Positions 24,872-36,987 of a stretch of DNA of 64,000 nucleotides are shown piece by piece (position 1 is the first letter of the stretch; each line of letters begins with the position of its first letter). The DNA lies in assembly GCA_037576195.1 (NCBI GenBank), contig CM075104.1:9492775-9556774 (forward strand). The letters are read 5' to 3'. A program made the position numbers and the translations under genes. The notes under the pieces were generated by a model that saw nothing but the letters and a program-made list of their open reading frames with translations, was not told the origin of the DNA and ran no database searches. This DNA is from Phytoseiulus persimilis (Eukaryota; Arthropoda; Arachnida; Mesostigmata; Phytoseiidae).

Positions 24872-25209
24872 TTCACCCTCATGATTGTAACCAGATAGCT
24901 CAGTATAATTGATACTCCATACCCTCCTCACCTCCTCCTTGTTTCCTCCAAGTACCAAACGAGCCCACCTCGCGAACGAGTTTATAAACGGATCTTGCCC
25001 GGTTGCAGCGCCAAATATTCCAGAGATTGATCGACCCAGCGCACCGCTGAGACCAGTTTGCTTGACCGTCGATTCCCACAGTGTGCTCTCTGCTGATGCT
25101 TTTTTCGAGCTTCCGCCACGTCCGGAGTTCCCGGAAGAAATTCGAAAAAGTTTCTCATGCCCGTAACGGCCGTATACGTTGACGCGTTCTCGATGCTTCT
25201 TTGATACGT

Positions 25210-25245
25210 GTTGTTTACCCCCTCGAGTGGGGGAGGAGAGACAAC
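25210..25245. repeat. Nested inverted repeat (possible hairpin)
   Basis: Outer arms GTTGT/ACAAC and inner arms CCCCC/GGGGG enclose a TCGAGT loop. The stem is short with an unequal bulge on one side, so stability is modest. Confidence 0.5.
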
Positions 25246-25863
25246 AAGCAAAATCTTCCATCAACCCCGACTGTGGTCACAAGCGGCAAATCGGAGCTGG
25301 GATCTAGTCGAAACCCCTCGATAATTCTGACTCATGTTGCGAACCTGGTCGCAGGGGACTAGTTTCCAGTTTGGCAAGCTGGATGTTTATAGTCCGACGT
25401 TTTGCCCGAGGGCGGCAAAGTCGCCGCGACTACGAGTGAAAGCTTTCGGAGGGAGAGGGGATTCGAAAGCCTACGGAAGTCGTTCCGGAACCAACACGGT
25501 CGGTCTATCTCTTTCGCTGGGCGCTCTCGACCAGTCAGTCGTGAGTGACTCCTCCTCGAAGGAACCATACAGAGCGCGGCACTGCTGACCTGCAAACTCG
25601 AAAACCACTCGAGAAGTCGCCGCCCCACCGTTGTTGTAGTCGTTGTTCTCTCCCGCCGGTCTATTCAAACAAAGCCTCGATATAAAACTTAACTTTCGCA
25701 AAATCTGCTCAAAGTCGAACTCTCCTCTGAGTTTTTTCCCTCTCTGGCCCGCCCGCGCGCTCACTCAAACAGAGTTCCTAATACAAAAGTTAAATTCCCA
25801 CCAGTCGCCCGTTCGGCCTTCCTGGCTCCTGTTTTGCTTTCCTGAAATCTCGCGCGGTTCGTT

Positions 25864-26493
25864 TCAGCTAACGGGATTCAAAAAGCCCCGGTGTTCACTC
25901 TCTGGAACAGAATCTGAGGAGACTTCGATAATTGTAGCACTGTTCTCCGAGCTGAATGCGAGGGAGTGATGTCTCGCGTACCGTCTACGGTTTTCCGTTA
26001 CTGTCGTTGCAGCCACTCTCATGGTCTTCGACGTCCTGGAGTGCAGTAGCGATTTTCGGCTTAATAGCTCGCGACGCTTAAGGACGGCGAAACCGATGAG
26101 TTCGAGTGGGGAGTTCTCGTTAAAGCCTTCTACGGCCGGATAAAAACGCTCAGGCTCCTCACAACGCTCAATTAACGCCGGCAAAGTATTATCAAAGCGG
26201 CCAGCAACGCCCTGCTCGAAGGGTCGGGCTAGGACCCAACGAGGCAACGGTCGGACGGCGGGGCCGTCGCGGGGAACGCACGGGCACGGGAGGAGCGGGG
26301 AACGCAGAGAGACGTATCGCAGCGCGGAGAGTTTCGAGGACGGCGAGTAATGACAAATTGCAGCCTTCTCTCCTCGAACATCTTTTACACTCGGCTCCTG
26401 GCACTGCCGTTGCTTTCGTCGCGGGCCCACAAGCAGCCGGAGATCACAATTTGTTCCATTTCCATTAGCGCTAAAAAACGGAAATTGAAACAT
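25864..26493 (-). CDS. Unassigned ORF, 209 aa
   Basis: An ATG-started frame on the minus strand. The last 110 residues have ordinary amino-acid composition and a codon pattern that looks coding; the first part is proline- and arginine-rich and less convincing. No domain is recognised. Its length is at the upper edge of chance. It may be an exon of a spliced gene that runs leftwards, or nothing. Confidence 0.2.
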   Translation of the reverse strand: MFQFPFFSANGNGTNCDLRLLVGPRRKQRQCQEPSVKDVRGEKAAICHYSPSSKLSALRYVSLRSPLLPCPCVPRDGPAVRPLPRWVLARPFEQGVAGRFDNTLPALIERCEEPERFYPAVEGFNENSPLELIGFAVLKRRELLSRKSLLHSRTSKTMRVAATTVTENRRRYARHHSLAFSSENSATIIEVSSDSVPESEHRGFLNPVS

Positions 26494-26669
26494 TATTTAC
26501 GACTACATTGTCAACGGCGTTGCCAAAGCTCGTTTTCCCCATTTTCCGGAGTCCTCCAGGAGGTGTTCCGCTGGAATCCAGAAGTCAATGCCGCGGAAGG
26601 TTCTCGCGGAACCCCCGTTGGACAATTTACTGATCAATTTCGACAGCTTCCGTCGACGAAGCGCCCCGA

Positions 26670-27329
26670 ATGGTGACAAGAATAACTGACAACGATGACC
26701 ACCAAATCACAACAACACAAAACGCGCTCCTGATCCACAATAAGCGCGATGTTGGAACAGGAGTCTCCGGGGCAAGAATGAGGCCTCGAGTCCTTTTATG
26801 GGGAGACAATCGTCACCGAATCTCAGCCCGAAATCGGTTTCCGTTTTCGAGACGCGCGAGATCATTCTCCCGTGCTTTTGATTCGTTCTGTCGTGAGGCC
26901 GATTTTGATCGTTGCCAATTTCCGGAAGCATATCCGGCGCGCCACAGCGCCTACTGCGTGCGGTCGGTCAAAACGACGTCTGGGGCTACAGCTCCGACTT
27001 TGTCGACAGTGTCAGCTGCAGTACATGATCTATCGCTCGCTCTGGCTCCGTGCCGGGATCGAACGTTGGAATTGTCGCTGAAACGGCCGCACCATCGTAC
27101 GAAGGTTCACTGGGCAGGAAGGTATCAGCCCGGTGTACCGATTGACTGCCTCAACGACCGACCAGCTGACCGACTGACTGGAAATCCGCTCTACGGAGCG
27201 ACCGCAGCCGTTGGTCAAATGGGCGTACAAATAATCGAAGCGTGCTCCATTAGAACAATATTTGCTGAGGTCAACGTTACAGTGTGCCGAGATCGGCACG
27301 CTGACGGCTCCGAGCCGTCCGTGAGGTAA
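26670..27329 (+). CDS. Unassigned ORF, 219 aa
   Basis: An ATG start on the plus strand, beginning less than 200 bp from the divergent start at 26493. The middle third is threonine-, serine- and alanine-rich. The last third passes through a period-4 tract, which argues against a simple coding gene across the whole frame. No family is recognised. Confidence 0.18.
   Translation: MVTRITDNDDHQITTTQNALLIHNKRDVGTGVSGARMRPRVLLWGDNRHRISARNRFPFSRRARSFSRAFDSFCREADFDRCQFPEAYPARHSAYCVRSVKTTSGATAPTLSTVSAAVHDLSLALAPCRDRTLELSLKRPHHRTKVHWAGRYQPGVPIDCLNDRPADRLTGNPLYGATAAVGQMGVQIIEACSIRTIFAEVNVTVCRDRHADGSEPSVR
27136..27180. repeat. 4-bp periodic tract (GACC/GACT type)
   Basis: Ends CGACCGACCAGCTGACCGAC followed by TGACTG; lies inside an unassigned ORF. 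Confidence 0.55.
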
Positions 27330-28428
27330 ACTCACGTGTCCCTCCGCACGTAATCCACCGTAGCCGGAACACAGTGGCTCCGTCAGGAGAGCAGAGCCGC
27401 CGAGAACCAGAATCTTGCCGAATCATCGAAAATCGAGCGATTCGGCACCCCATCCGAGCAGGCTTGGAGCGGCTTTCTGTCAACTTTCCGCGCAGCGAAC
27501 GGAGTCTCGTCGAAGAATCCTCGCGACGGAAACATAACTCGAAGCCAAACCACGATAATCACCTCCGCCATTAGGCGCATGAACTGGCAGTGCCATAGAG
27601 CGGGCGGGTCTGCGGAGACCGGACGGACAGGCGAAACGATGAGGACCGAGTCTCGTGAGTTGTCAAGATCATCATCGCATCATATGCGATTGGATGTATG
27701 CGGGATGAAAAACACACCGCGCTGTCGACCCAGTGAGGGACAATGCCAGCAATGGCGGCGATCTCGTTTGAGTCCGGGCCGCGCCGCATCGGGGTAACTC
27801 ATGTTTTCGTTAATTTCGGCAGAACCGAGCAAACCATTCGTTGTGTACGGTCGGCTGTCCGGCTAACTCGCTGGTCAGACGACTTGGGTGGAGTCACAGA
27901 TGGAACTCTTCATAGAGTCGGAGATCGACTCCGTGAGGTATTTTTTTTTTTCTCCTATCGCGATCGAAACACTGCTTCTTTCCCTCGTGCATATCTTGAT
28001 TCGGAACTCCTTCCGCCATTGATTCGATTTTCGTGCGCTTGATCCTGAGGAGTCCAAGGCTCGAACGATTCCAGTCTGAGCGAGCTGAAGACGATAAACG
28101 CATATATTCGCCGGACCCCGCACCTCAATATTTTCGGGATTTGGACTAGAACTCAATTCCACAAGGCCGCCTCCCAGAGGAGCGGGTGAAATCGGAGACT
28201 ACTTCTATACCAGAGGTGTCGATGAACAACGGTTCGAGCGCGTGGGGGACTTCCCCGGCTGAATTCAATTGGTCGATTTTTGACTTCGGTTTAACAGGAC
28301 ACTTTTGATGTATCTGTGATGACACAATCAACTGGGGTGGAGATGCAGCCCGGCCGTGACACCAGCGAACGAACGGGATCAGACCCCGCCGCTCACCGTT
28401 GATCAGGACAGATGTTGGTGCGGACTCG

Positions 28429-28449
28429 TTTTTTTTTTTTTTTTTTTTT
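28429..28449. repeat. T21 homopolymer
   Basis: Twenty-one T. On the minus strand it is an A21 run that could be the tail of a retroposed copy, but no target-site duplication or source gene could be identified. Confidence 0.9.
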
Positions 28450-28467
28450 CGTTTCTGAGCTTCCCGG

Positions 28468-28535
28468 GACTGACTGACTGACTCGCTCAAGAGCTGGGGT
28501 ATCGTCTGGCTAGCCTGCCCGCCCGCCCGTCTGGC
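28468..28535. repeat. Paired 4-bp periodic tracts (TGAC)n and (GCCC)n
   Basis: Starts GACTGACTGACTGACTCGCT and after a 20-bp gap continues CTGGCTAGCCTGCCCGCCCG; immediately follows the T21 run. Confidence 0.7.
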
Positions 28536-30373
28536 ATAGAATCGCTCCACTCGTCAGATAACAGTCATCAGCCTCGCCACATCGGCCAGCTATCTATCTT
28601 TTTCCTACCTGTTCGTGCGAGTGCATCAATCCAACGATGTGGATGACGTCGACACCTGTGCTCCGCTGTGTGTGCTATCCGAATCGACTGAAATGCCACT
28701 CATGCAATACACCCGTTGAGTCGGCTGCTCGGATATAGGGTTCGGATCTGAGCTCGCTCCGAATGATATTTCTCGGTTCTTGGAGAAGCTGTTGTGATGT
28801 GGGGTTTTTGACGTGCCAAACAATGAGGGATAAACGATTCTTTTGCGTTCCAGCGATGGAATCCATCGATCTGAGGATTGTGGATCAGGAAACCATGATT
28901 TCCGAGCGAGATGGTGCGGACTCCGTGAGAACATAGTTCCAGCGGCGTTACGATAGGTGGCGTGCTGTCCATGAATTTGAGCCATTAAAAACAACGAAGG
29001 GAAGGCTTTGCGAAGGAGATGTCTACATATCAAACATTTGCATACGTTTGAACCGATATCGCAGCACTCGTTCGCTCGATCGAGCATTCAGACTTTGGCT
29101 CATGTACCACTTCTTCGGATCAAACGAATATTTCGCTCGGACTTCGCGATAGAGCGGCGGGATTCATCGAGAAGACAAACTCGAGCTCGGTCGGAGATCC
29201 CGTAGCGGAGGAGAGAGCCGTCCGCTCAGCCCTTGGCGATGTCGTTCTCTTCTTCCAGTCTCCGCTGTCTGCCGCGACGCTTGGCCGGGCGGGTGAGCCG
29301 GTTCCCAGTGGAGCTCGGAACAAGGCTTTCCCTGCTGGTCTCTTTCATTCCAGCCCCCAGAGTCTCATGTACCGCAGGTTTCTCGGCCTCTGGTTCCAAA
29401 AGCCTTAGACATCGACTCCGGAGGCATCTGCCCCGAGTGAATCGAAGCCAAGCATGAGCGTTTGCGGCAGGCATGGAGTTCACCGCTCACGCCCAGATTC
29501 GTTTATCAAGATTCGACCTCTTTTCACCGCGACATGGGACGGGAGTCCCCCGACTCAGGTTGAAGCTGCAGGTCGAGGGAGGGCGCACTTCGTGAAAATC
29601 GGGTTCCCGGTCGAGGGTGTGACCAGTAGCGTACCGACCGTCGACTATGCCCCGTGCGGACCTCCGGTCTGATGCCCCGTGCGAGCTCGCGGACTCTATC
29701 TCAGATGATGTAACAGGACCAATGTATTCCATCTCCATATACATGGATGTGATGAAGCCACAATACGCGAGGGAGACCTCGGAATCTGACTGTTCCTGTA
29801 CTCATGAGACGTCTACAATATCGAGAGATCGTGGAAAAACCGTCGGTTGATGCGATCATATCCGCAGGACATTCGCGATAGCTTCTTTGGGAATTGCGCC
29901 AGAAATCGGATGAGAAATTTGATTGCGGAAGCTTCCACGCTCTAAACTATCAAACCACGAGAGTTTGTCATGGCATCCGTCGCTTCGAATTTCTTAAGCT
30001 CCCCGAAACGACCAGGTTAACTATTCAACCCAGTTGCGTTATGACGGGACTACTAGCGGTGCTATGGACAAATTTTCTCGCGGGGTAAGCGGTCTGAGGG
30101 TTTCCAAGATGAAATCTTCAATGTTGCGTACGGAACATCGTGATTCGGTGAGCGCATGCGCTCGCTGTTCTGAGACCACAGGTTTGCGAAGAAGAGAGAA
30201 TGGCTCTCGAGCTTCCCCTTCCAGACTTATCAGGAGGCGATTGAAGTTATTTGACAGCGCGGACGTCATTCCGAACGCTCATTTCGTGAGTGATCAGACG
30301 GCGCGTTTCTTTCACTGTCAGTCGCATCCTGATGCCCCTGCAGCCTTGATGCCCGGGGCGGACCGCTCCACCG

Positions 30374-30387
30374 CCCCCCCCCCCCCC
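30374..30387. repeat. C14 homopolymer
   Basis: Fourteen C followed by GCACGGTACGC. On the other strand the order (GCGTACC, then a long G run) recalls the element edge at 37.5 kb, though the match is loose. Confidence 0.85.
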
Positions 30388-33300
30388 GCACGGTACGCTA
30401 GTGGGTGTGACCTCCTCCCTCGAGGTTTGCACCGAAGTTGCATGGTCGATAGAGGAAAGTTCTCCGGAAGACGAAAGCCGTTGAAGAGAAACTGAATTTT
30501 GCGAAACGATACATCTTGAGAAACTTGGTAGGGCCCAACGAGAGGTTGTCGAGAGTGGACCGAGTTAAGGTTTTTGGTCTGAAACCGGGACGGAGGAAGT
30601 CGACGAGGATTCGGGAGAAAGCTACCATCGGAGGGTTCGTGTCTTACCAAAGTGGAAGCATAGACGAATTTCATGCTGCCAGGTCGGGTGACATTGTGTA
30701 GAAGGGGAATCGAGTCCGAACGGGTTCCAGTAACGTCCTTGCTCTCGAAATGGACGAATGCGACACGCCATTGTTCTCCGGGATGTTATTTCGTCTCCCG
30801 ATTCCGTCTCGCCGTTTCAAGCTCTGTTGTTTCCTCAGGGTTGTTGTCACTGTTTCCGTGCCTCTTCGAGCGGGTAACTCCCATGAGTCAGCGACGGGAG
30901 CTACCTCAACGAAACTAGCCTCGGTCGTAACTCAGCCAAGGCTCTCCGCACTCGGAAAGTATCAAACATCTAGTGTTCACTGTCCTCGATTCGAGTGTTT
31001 GCGGTACGAGTGCTGCGCAAAGCAGAGCTAGTGGCGCTCAAGTGCTCGACCTCAACTTCTCCCGCATCGGTCGAGCAACTTACCTCCGCAATCCAGGCAG
31101 CGAACGGCCGGATGACATGCTCGGTGTCACCCCTTGCAGAGGTGCGTGCTTGTTGGGTGAGTTTTTGATCAGGCTCCGAGATAGTTCGTCTCGGACGAAC
31201 CCTGAGGAGGGTACATGTCTGTGCGTGTTTCTAATTCTGAGCACTTAAGCCCTGTGTAGTGTTTTTCTCATCCCGCACTCGGCCGGATGGTTATTCCATG
31301 GAGTATGAAAACAGTTTCAACTCGTTCGCGATACAATTTCTGAGCGGAGGAACACGCGAGGGGGGGAGACAGATTCGTAAATCAAAGCGAACGAGACTCC
31401 TCTCAGAGGGCAAGAAAAACTCGTTCCTCATCTCGCGCCGGAATTCGGAGCCCTTGGAATTTCCGAATCGGAAATGCCGATGGCTAATCGGCCTCGCCCG
31501 ATGGATAGCGACAGAGTGAGCTTGCGGAACTTCCAACCCCGATCGTGTTGCTTGGATCATTAACACGCTCATGGGGAGATGGAACTAGGAAACAGGAGAG
31601 GCTCTGCCAGATAAGTTACATTGTGTCAGATTGACTGCCTGATTTCAAATCCAAACAAACGGAATCCGACTAGGCCACGGCCTAGATAGAAGAGCTCGAT
31701 GACTCCGAACAGCCGTCATGAGGATCCAAGAAAGACCGCGAAATAGGTTTGGGAATTTGGAGATTTTTCAGGAGCTTCAAGCGAATAAGACCGCAGCACG
31801 CGACGATGCCAAACTGGACGAAAGCCGCGATTTCAAATGAGCTCAATGGTATTCGTAGCGGCTTCGGTAATAAATTTAGAGCGCAATGCTATCAGATGTC
31901 TCAATTAGGAGGTTGTCAGAAGTGCCGGACTGGATTTTCTCCGAGCTGCCAGCCACGAGAATGAGGTGAGGGATGGGTTGATGTGTGAAATATATTCACC
32001 CCTGAAAAACGAAGCGCTGCCTCACATCGTCCTCGCTTCCCTCTCGTCCCCCTTGCTTCAACAGAACTTCTCCCTCCTGTACGAGATTTGATCCAATGTC
32101 TCCACCCGAGGCCCTGAAGTAGTGGCTGCATCGGTCGAAGAAGCACAGAATGAAGAACTGAGAATGGATCTACAAACAAGAACTGATCGGAATCACAATG
32201 GCCCATTGATAGCAGATAGAGAAAGCCTGCAGCCAATAAGGAGGGGAGTGGGCATGGAGAGGGAAGACGGGGGTCGTAGGAGGCGTTCGCCCCCTCCCCC
32301 CACCGCCAAACTTGGATTCGGGACTCACGTCTCACCTCAGGCACCGGTCCAAAATAATATTTTGGAGACGTCTCGACGGACGGACGCTCGCCCTACTGGA
32401 ACTCTCCACACCGATGTCGACCTTCCTCCCTTCAGCTCACAGACATAGGTCCACATCGTCCCGGGATATGCTCTCCCTCGACCGAAGTTCCCCTCCCCCG
32501 TACTGATGTCGTTTAACTTTTGAAAATCGTTACGGACGTCGCAGAGTTGAGCTCGTCATCGGCTTATTCGCCGTTGAATCCGTTATCTGCTCAACGGTGG
32601 AGGACGTAACGAGAATCGGAAACCCTGTGTGGGAGAATGAGGAGGGCAGTATTGAAAACAGGGTAGACGGGGTGGGGGCAAACCAAAATCTACGAGGAAA
32701 CGCGAAAAGCAGAAGGGAGAGGCGGGAACGACTTGCCCCGGGCGCGACGAGTAGAAGCCAGGCGTAATGAAGTCTCTGTTCACACACGGATCGGCGAGAG
32801 ATGATTCATCAAATATTTACCTAGTAGGTTCGTGTTGAACGCACTATGGTTCTGTATGGAGTCGGTGACGCGGTGCCGATGCCGGGTGGCCTCAAGAGAT
32901 TCGAGCCTGCAAATACACTTAGCATAAGAAAGCGACCATCAAATATCTCTGTTCGTCTGTATGAGCTGCATCGCTCGGCCGTGCGACTACCTCGGCGGCT
33001 GCAGCGCAAAGACGCAAGCCAGTGAGCGCAGATGCACGCCGATGCACGCGAAACGCTGGACATTAGCATTCGAATGCCCTCGGTATCGCGGACGTACACG
33101 GGACAGGAGGACACTGTGCCCGAGGCTCGATGTAAACGAACGAGTTACGGAGCTTCTTCTCTTGGAGCCGCAGATCAAATTCGCCCGAATCGCGTTATTG
33201 GTGGATCGTGAAGGGCGAGGGATTCATAAAGTTTCTAGAACGGTAGCACCTGCCCTGATTCATCGGAATGTAGCTTCGTTCCAGGGCTCCTCGATGGATC

Positions 33301-34734
33301 GCTCCGCGTGGCCTGATCCGACTCCTCACGGCAGCGTCTCCTTACGAGATTCCTTCCGCTTCCAGGATTTACTCCTGTACCGATCTTCCCGAGTTATCAG
33401 CGGAATGACATGAAATATTGTAGATTCGAGGAGGGTGTGGAACAGTACAAGTCGAGTGGAGCTTATTTCCTGAGGTCTGTGTACAGAGCTCACAGCCCCG
33501 AGCGACTAATATGGCAGAGAAGTCGATGATGACCGAGTGCGCATTCCGAGGAGGATGAGTGAGCGACTTAGTCAGTTCCTCGGCCTGAACTGCAACTCTT
33601 CCGCGTTCCCGGACCGGCGGGCGCCCGGAACCTTGTCCGAGCGTCCGAGAATGAGGGTCGATTCGAGAAATTCATCCACGATCGCTCTGTCACGGTCGCT
33701 CTGAAGTCGGGGCAGGATTCAACGTTGGGGATGATGTTGAGACACCGAGATAACGGCACTCAAATAAGAACTTGGAACAATGTGAAGAGGATGACTCTGT
33801 TTCGGAGCGGATTACGATCGTTCTAATTCAATGTTCCCGCCCGCATGAGGGCCACCAAACGCCAGGACACGGTGAAGCGCAGCGAGCTGTCAAAACCGGA
33901 TGAAGCCGCCTGTCACGTGTTGCAAGCCCACGAAACCGTTGAGCGAGTGGTCTCAAGGTGCACGAAACGAACGGATCATCAGCGAGCGAATCGGGAGAGG
34001 CGCTCGGGAATTTCGGTGCATGTCGGAGAAACTCCTCGGCTAGCAAACCGAGAGCAAAGAGAGTTGGTAATGTGCGCATCGATTGGACCATATCATGTCA
34101 AACGTGCCGCGATGAATCAGACAGATCTCGAAGTGTGATAACCCTCTGGGATCAGGGTCCGCTGGTGTTCGTGTCCACTCGGGCTCCGTCGCAGGTCCTG
34201 AGGTCGACCAGGGCCATCGTGCACGATACGGTCTTTCAGGGATGAAGGAGTCGGGCGGGGGCTTCGGCTAGGAACCGAAAAAGACACCCCTCCTCCCCCC
34301 CTTGACAATGGTTGGACCCGGTCGAGCGCATCGGGCATCATCGTGTTACACTCTGAACTGACAGACCATTATTGCCGTGGTCGACGTGACCGTTGTGACG
34401 TGGACCAACAGCGCATTCGAGTCCCTTAGGGAAATCGGGAGGCGTGTACTTGGCGGCTCGTTCCGCAAACTGCTCAACAGCGCCATCTCGGTAGGTCGCC
34501 GGCTTAGTGAGTTTTGCTCGCCGATAAGGTGGAGCTCACCTGAGGGGGGCTCCTGGGGTGAATTTTCTTCCAGCGGCGTCATCGGATCCAGCCGCGGGAA
34601 GCTCATCGAAGCGGCTCACATACCGTGATTCGTGTCGATTTGCATGAGGAACTTTACCGCTGCTCTATTCCCGCCTACTGCTAACTAGCACCCGCTCAGG
34701 AGTGCCATCCCGCAACTCAAACGTCCATGAATCA

Positions 34735-34860
34735 TTCGACGCAGCAATGAGAGAGCGCAGAATTGATTGCCTCCATCGGCCGGATGGAAGAGCTCAATTT
34801 CCAATAATTGATTGGAGCGCGCTCAATTAGTCCGGCGTTGCAGTAATTTATCCGAATTTC
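34735..34860. promoter_or_regulatory. AT-rich cluster of homeodomain and CCAAT-like words
   Basis: AATTGATTG near 34761, an inverted CCAAT pair (CCAATAATTGATTGG) at 34801-34815, CAATTAG near 34824-34830 and GTAATTTAT near 34842 crowd into 125 bp. It partly overlaps the end of the small minus-strand ORF at 34823-35032. A regulatory role is inference. Confidence 0.25.
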
Positions 34861-35032
34861 GACCGAGATCTCGGTTCAACTGATGCTCCCGAGCTCGGTC
34901 CTTCATTTCAATTTTGAAATCACTCATCGGGGACTCGGCTGTCCTTCTTCGGGTCGCAGCTCTCTCGGCGGAAAGTGAAAAGTCTGACGTCCGCCGAACC
35001 AATCCGTCCTCGAGTCCGGCTGTCGGCTTCAT
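34823..35032 (-). CDS. Small unassigned ORF, 69 aa
   Basis: Charged protein rich in Arg, Glu and Asp with an ATG start about 30 bp downstream of a DRE motif if read leftwards. Codon use looks coding and the product is hydrophilic, with no signal or membrane segment. No family is recognised. It could be a first exon. The plus-strand frame opposite it is also open, so the call is weak. Confidence 0.25.
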   Translation of the reverse strand: MKPTAGLEDGLVRRTSDFSLSAERAATRRRTAESPMSDFKIEMKDRAREHQLNRDLGRNSDKLLQRRTN

Positions 35033-35062
35033 GTTGCGGTGTCTGCACCCGATTCGGGCGGG

Positions 35063-35146
35063 TATCGATAGTTCATACGTCTCAATAGTTCGTTGGAAAA
35101 TTGGCAGCTACTGGAGCGTTCCGGTCTGGTTGTGTATTTATCGATA
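35063..35146. promoter_or_regulatory. Pair of DRE motifs (TATCGATA)
   Basis: Two exact TATCGATA palindromes lie at 35063-35070 and 35139-35146; I found no others in the window. In insects this motif (DNA replication-related element, bound by DREF/BEAF-type factors) marks TATA-less housekeeping promoters. Leftwards it faces the ORF starting at 35032; rightwards a consensus donor (AACAAG then GTGAGC) stands at 35251, which would suit a non-coding first exon. Direction is unresolved. Confidence 0.4.
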
Positions 35147-35159
35147 GGCCGGCCTGTGA

Positions 35160-35224
35160 GGCTCCCCGTCCGGGTATCTTCCCGTCCGTCGGTCGCTCTG
35201 TCTGTCTATCCATCTATCTGTTTC
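35160..35224. repeat. 4-bp periodic tract (GTCC/GTCG/TCTA type)
   Basis: Begins CCCCGTCCGGGTATCTTCCC and goes on to CTGTCTGTCTATCCATCTAT; the word drifts from CCGT to TCTA. Confidence 0.65.
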
Positions 35225-36124
35225 ATGTAAAAGCCTAGCGGGGAAACAAGGTGAGCGGAGGGAAACTGTGTTGGTACAGCACTGCAATCAGGACACGTTG
35301 CTTGGTTTCTTCGTTCGATTGCTTGCCCGGTATGTCGGCCGGTCGCTCGCTGGTCGATGAGTGAATCCAGGAGCACTAGAGTCGATTGCTGCTCTGGCAC
35401 ACGAAGCAACCGACGCCACTAGCCGCGACGGCTCCTGTAGGGCTTTTGGGCCGAGGAGGCTTCAGGGTTTCCCTAATTTGTGTCTTGAGACTCCTGGGAG
35501 ACAAAAGGAGTCTTTCATCAGCTAAACGACCCGTTGTCATCGTCCGCGTGTTGCTCTCTGTCATCAAGAAATCGTCCAGACGGCGCTGCTACAGTTTTCA
35601 GCTGTTGGTAAAGTGAGAAGCGAACTTGACTCCCGCGATGAAGCGACAGGATCGTATTATACTACCGGCAGCGTCTCCGGTCGGTCTTACCGAGGACGAA
35701 TTCCCGCAGAGCTCAGACTCTGGAGTGCAGAGCGTGTCATGAGATCAGTGAGTGGAACCATATTCGATCGACTGGCAGCGCGGAAAGACGGAGTTGACAT
35801 CTTCCGAGCTCGCGGGGAGCTGCCGTCCCCGATCCCAGAGCGCTGAACGCAAACTCAGGCACTTGGCTCGATAGTGAAACGCTGCCGCTGATGATGAGGA
35901 AGTAGGTCCGCCAGGAGTAAGACCCGAGAGGTCAAGTAAAGAGATAAGACGGCGAGGATGACACAGGAATAATTCACGGTGTCTTCAACTCTGCAGAACG
36001 TAAGAGCCTTTCCCCTTCCAGTGGTCGTCGCCGACATGGACGTCGTTGTCGTTATTAACTTACACGTCGGCTTCCTATGCGCCCGCCCGCCAGCTCGCTA
36101 TAATTGTATTGTGGTCTCTGGCGT

Positions 36125-36200
36125 TCTTGTTTCTCCTTTTCTTGTGCCTTGCTTGCCTTTCCGTCTGTCCGTCGGTCCGACTGTCGGAGTCGTCGGCTAC
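36125..36200. repeat. 4-bp periodic tract (TTGC/GTCT/GTCG type)
   Basis: Centre reads CCGTCTGTCCGTCGGTCCGA; TTGC words precede it and GTCG words follow. Confidence 0.65.
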
Positions 36201-36483
36201 GAAGACGGTTACGGAGGCATTAGAAAGCCTCTGAGGATCTGAACCCTTGTGGTTAAGATGCCGCCGTCGCTGTTGTTGTTGGCCGTGAACATCGCCACCC
36301 GCCTTCAGTGCTAATGCATTCATTGTGGCCGGGCGAGCAAGTAACGGAAAGTAAGCTGTTCTTCTCCCCAACACCACCGCAACAACGCAACCACGGGCGC
36401 TTCGCCAGCTTTTTCCTAGTGAGCATCTACTCACCCGTTGCTCGATAAACAAGGAGCTGTTAATGTATTAAATGAACATTAGC

Positions 36484-36530
36484 GAGCAAAGTCTGCTAGC
36501 CAGTCCGACAGACCGACAAGCCGCCTGCAT
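36484..36530. repeat. 4-bp periodic tract with CTAGC
   Basis: Includes GCTAGCCAGTCCGACAGACC then GACAAGCCGCCTGC. Confidence 0.5.
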
Positions 36531-36987
36531 GCCTCCTCCTCTTTTGGTGCTCGTTTACTTGCCTCTTGTTTGCTTCTGCGGCAACTGTTCCTCGAGCAGA
36601 TCGGATAATCTTCCGATGGTTCTAAACTCCGCTGCCTCTCTTCCGAAAATCGGTCATTCCAACTTCCCGCTCTCGTTCTTGACGAACTTCATGGGCGAAC
36701 TCATCTAACGTAGGGGAAATAGGGAAATCCTCCGAATTCAGATCGTAATCATCAGAATATCATCTTGTACAGTGACGTATTTACCACCATGATTGCACAC
36801 AGTATAGCGAAGTTCTCCTCCGAGATTACTTCACGTTGAGCGAAGTGAGAGCAAGTTCCTGACCTATTGAGTCAGCGCTCAGAACCTTCACGTTCGAATT
36901 GATTGGCCGTTCTGCGCTTACCTCTTCTGAGAACCACTTCCAGAACAGAATCTTTCGATCGAATATTTTTCAAGGGCACTGCCCGAA

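Larger units (their letters stand above)
23430..25863. other. No supported gene; palindrome and hairpin
   Basis: Holds the perfect inverted repeat at 24710-24727, a period-4 tract at 24826-24871, and a nested hairpin at 25210-25245. ORFs up to 158 codons lack any recognisable motif. Confidence 0.45.
27330..34700. other. No supported gene; homopolymers and short repeats
   Basis: Contains a T12 run near 27939, T21 at 28429-28449, a (TGAC) tract with a linked GCCC tract at 28468-28535, and C14 at 30374-30387. Frames of 130-160 codons occur on both strands (for example minus 28626-29087, plus 30034-30495) without any recognisable motif. No tRNA, transposase or reverse transcriptase signature was seen. 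Confidence 0.45.
35225..36987. other. No supported gene; three period-4 tracts
   Basis: Tracts lie at 35320-35360, 36125-36200 and 36484-36530. Frames through them translate to leucine-, valine- and serine-rich low-complexity sequence (for example 35979-36242) and are not taken as coding. Confidence 0.45.

Noticed and set aside
28146..28550. A 134-codon minus-strand frame with a poly-lysine stretch.
   Set aside because: The lysines come from the T21 homopolymer; coding is unlikely.
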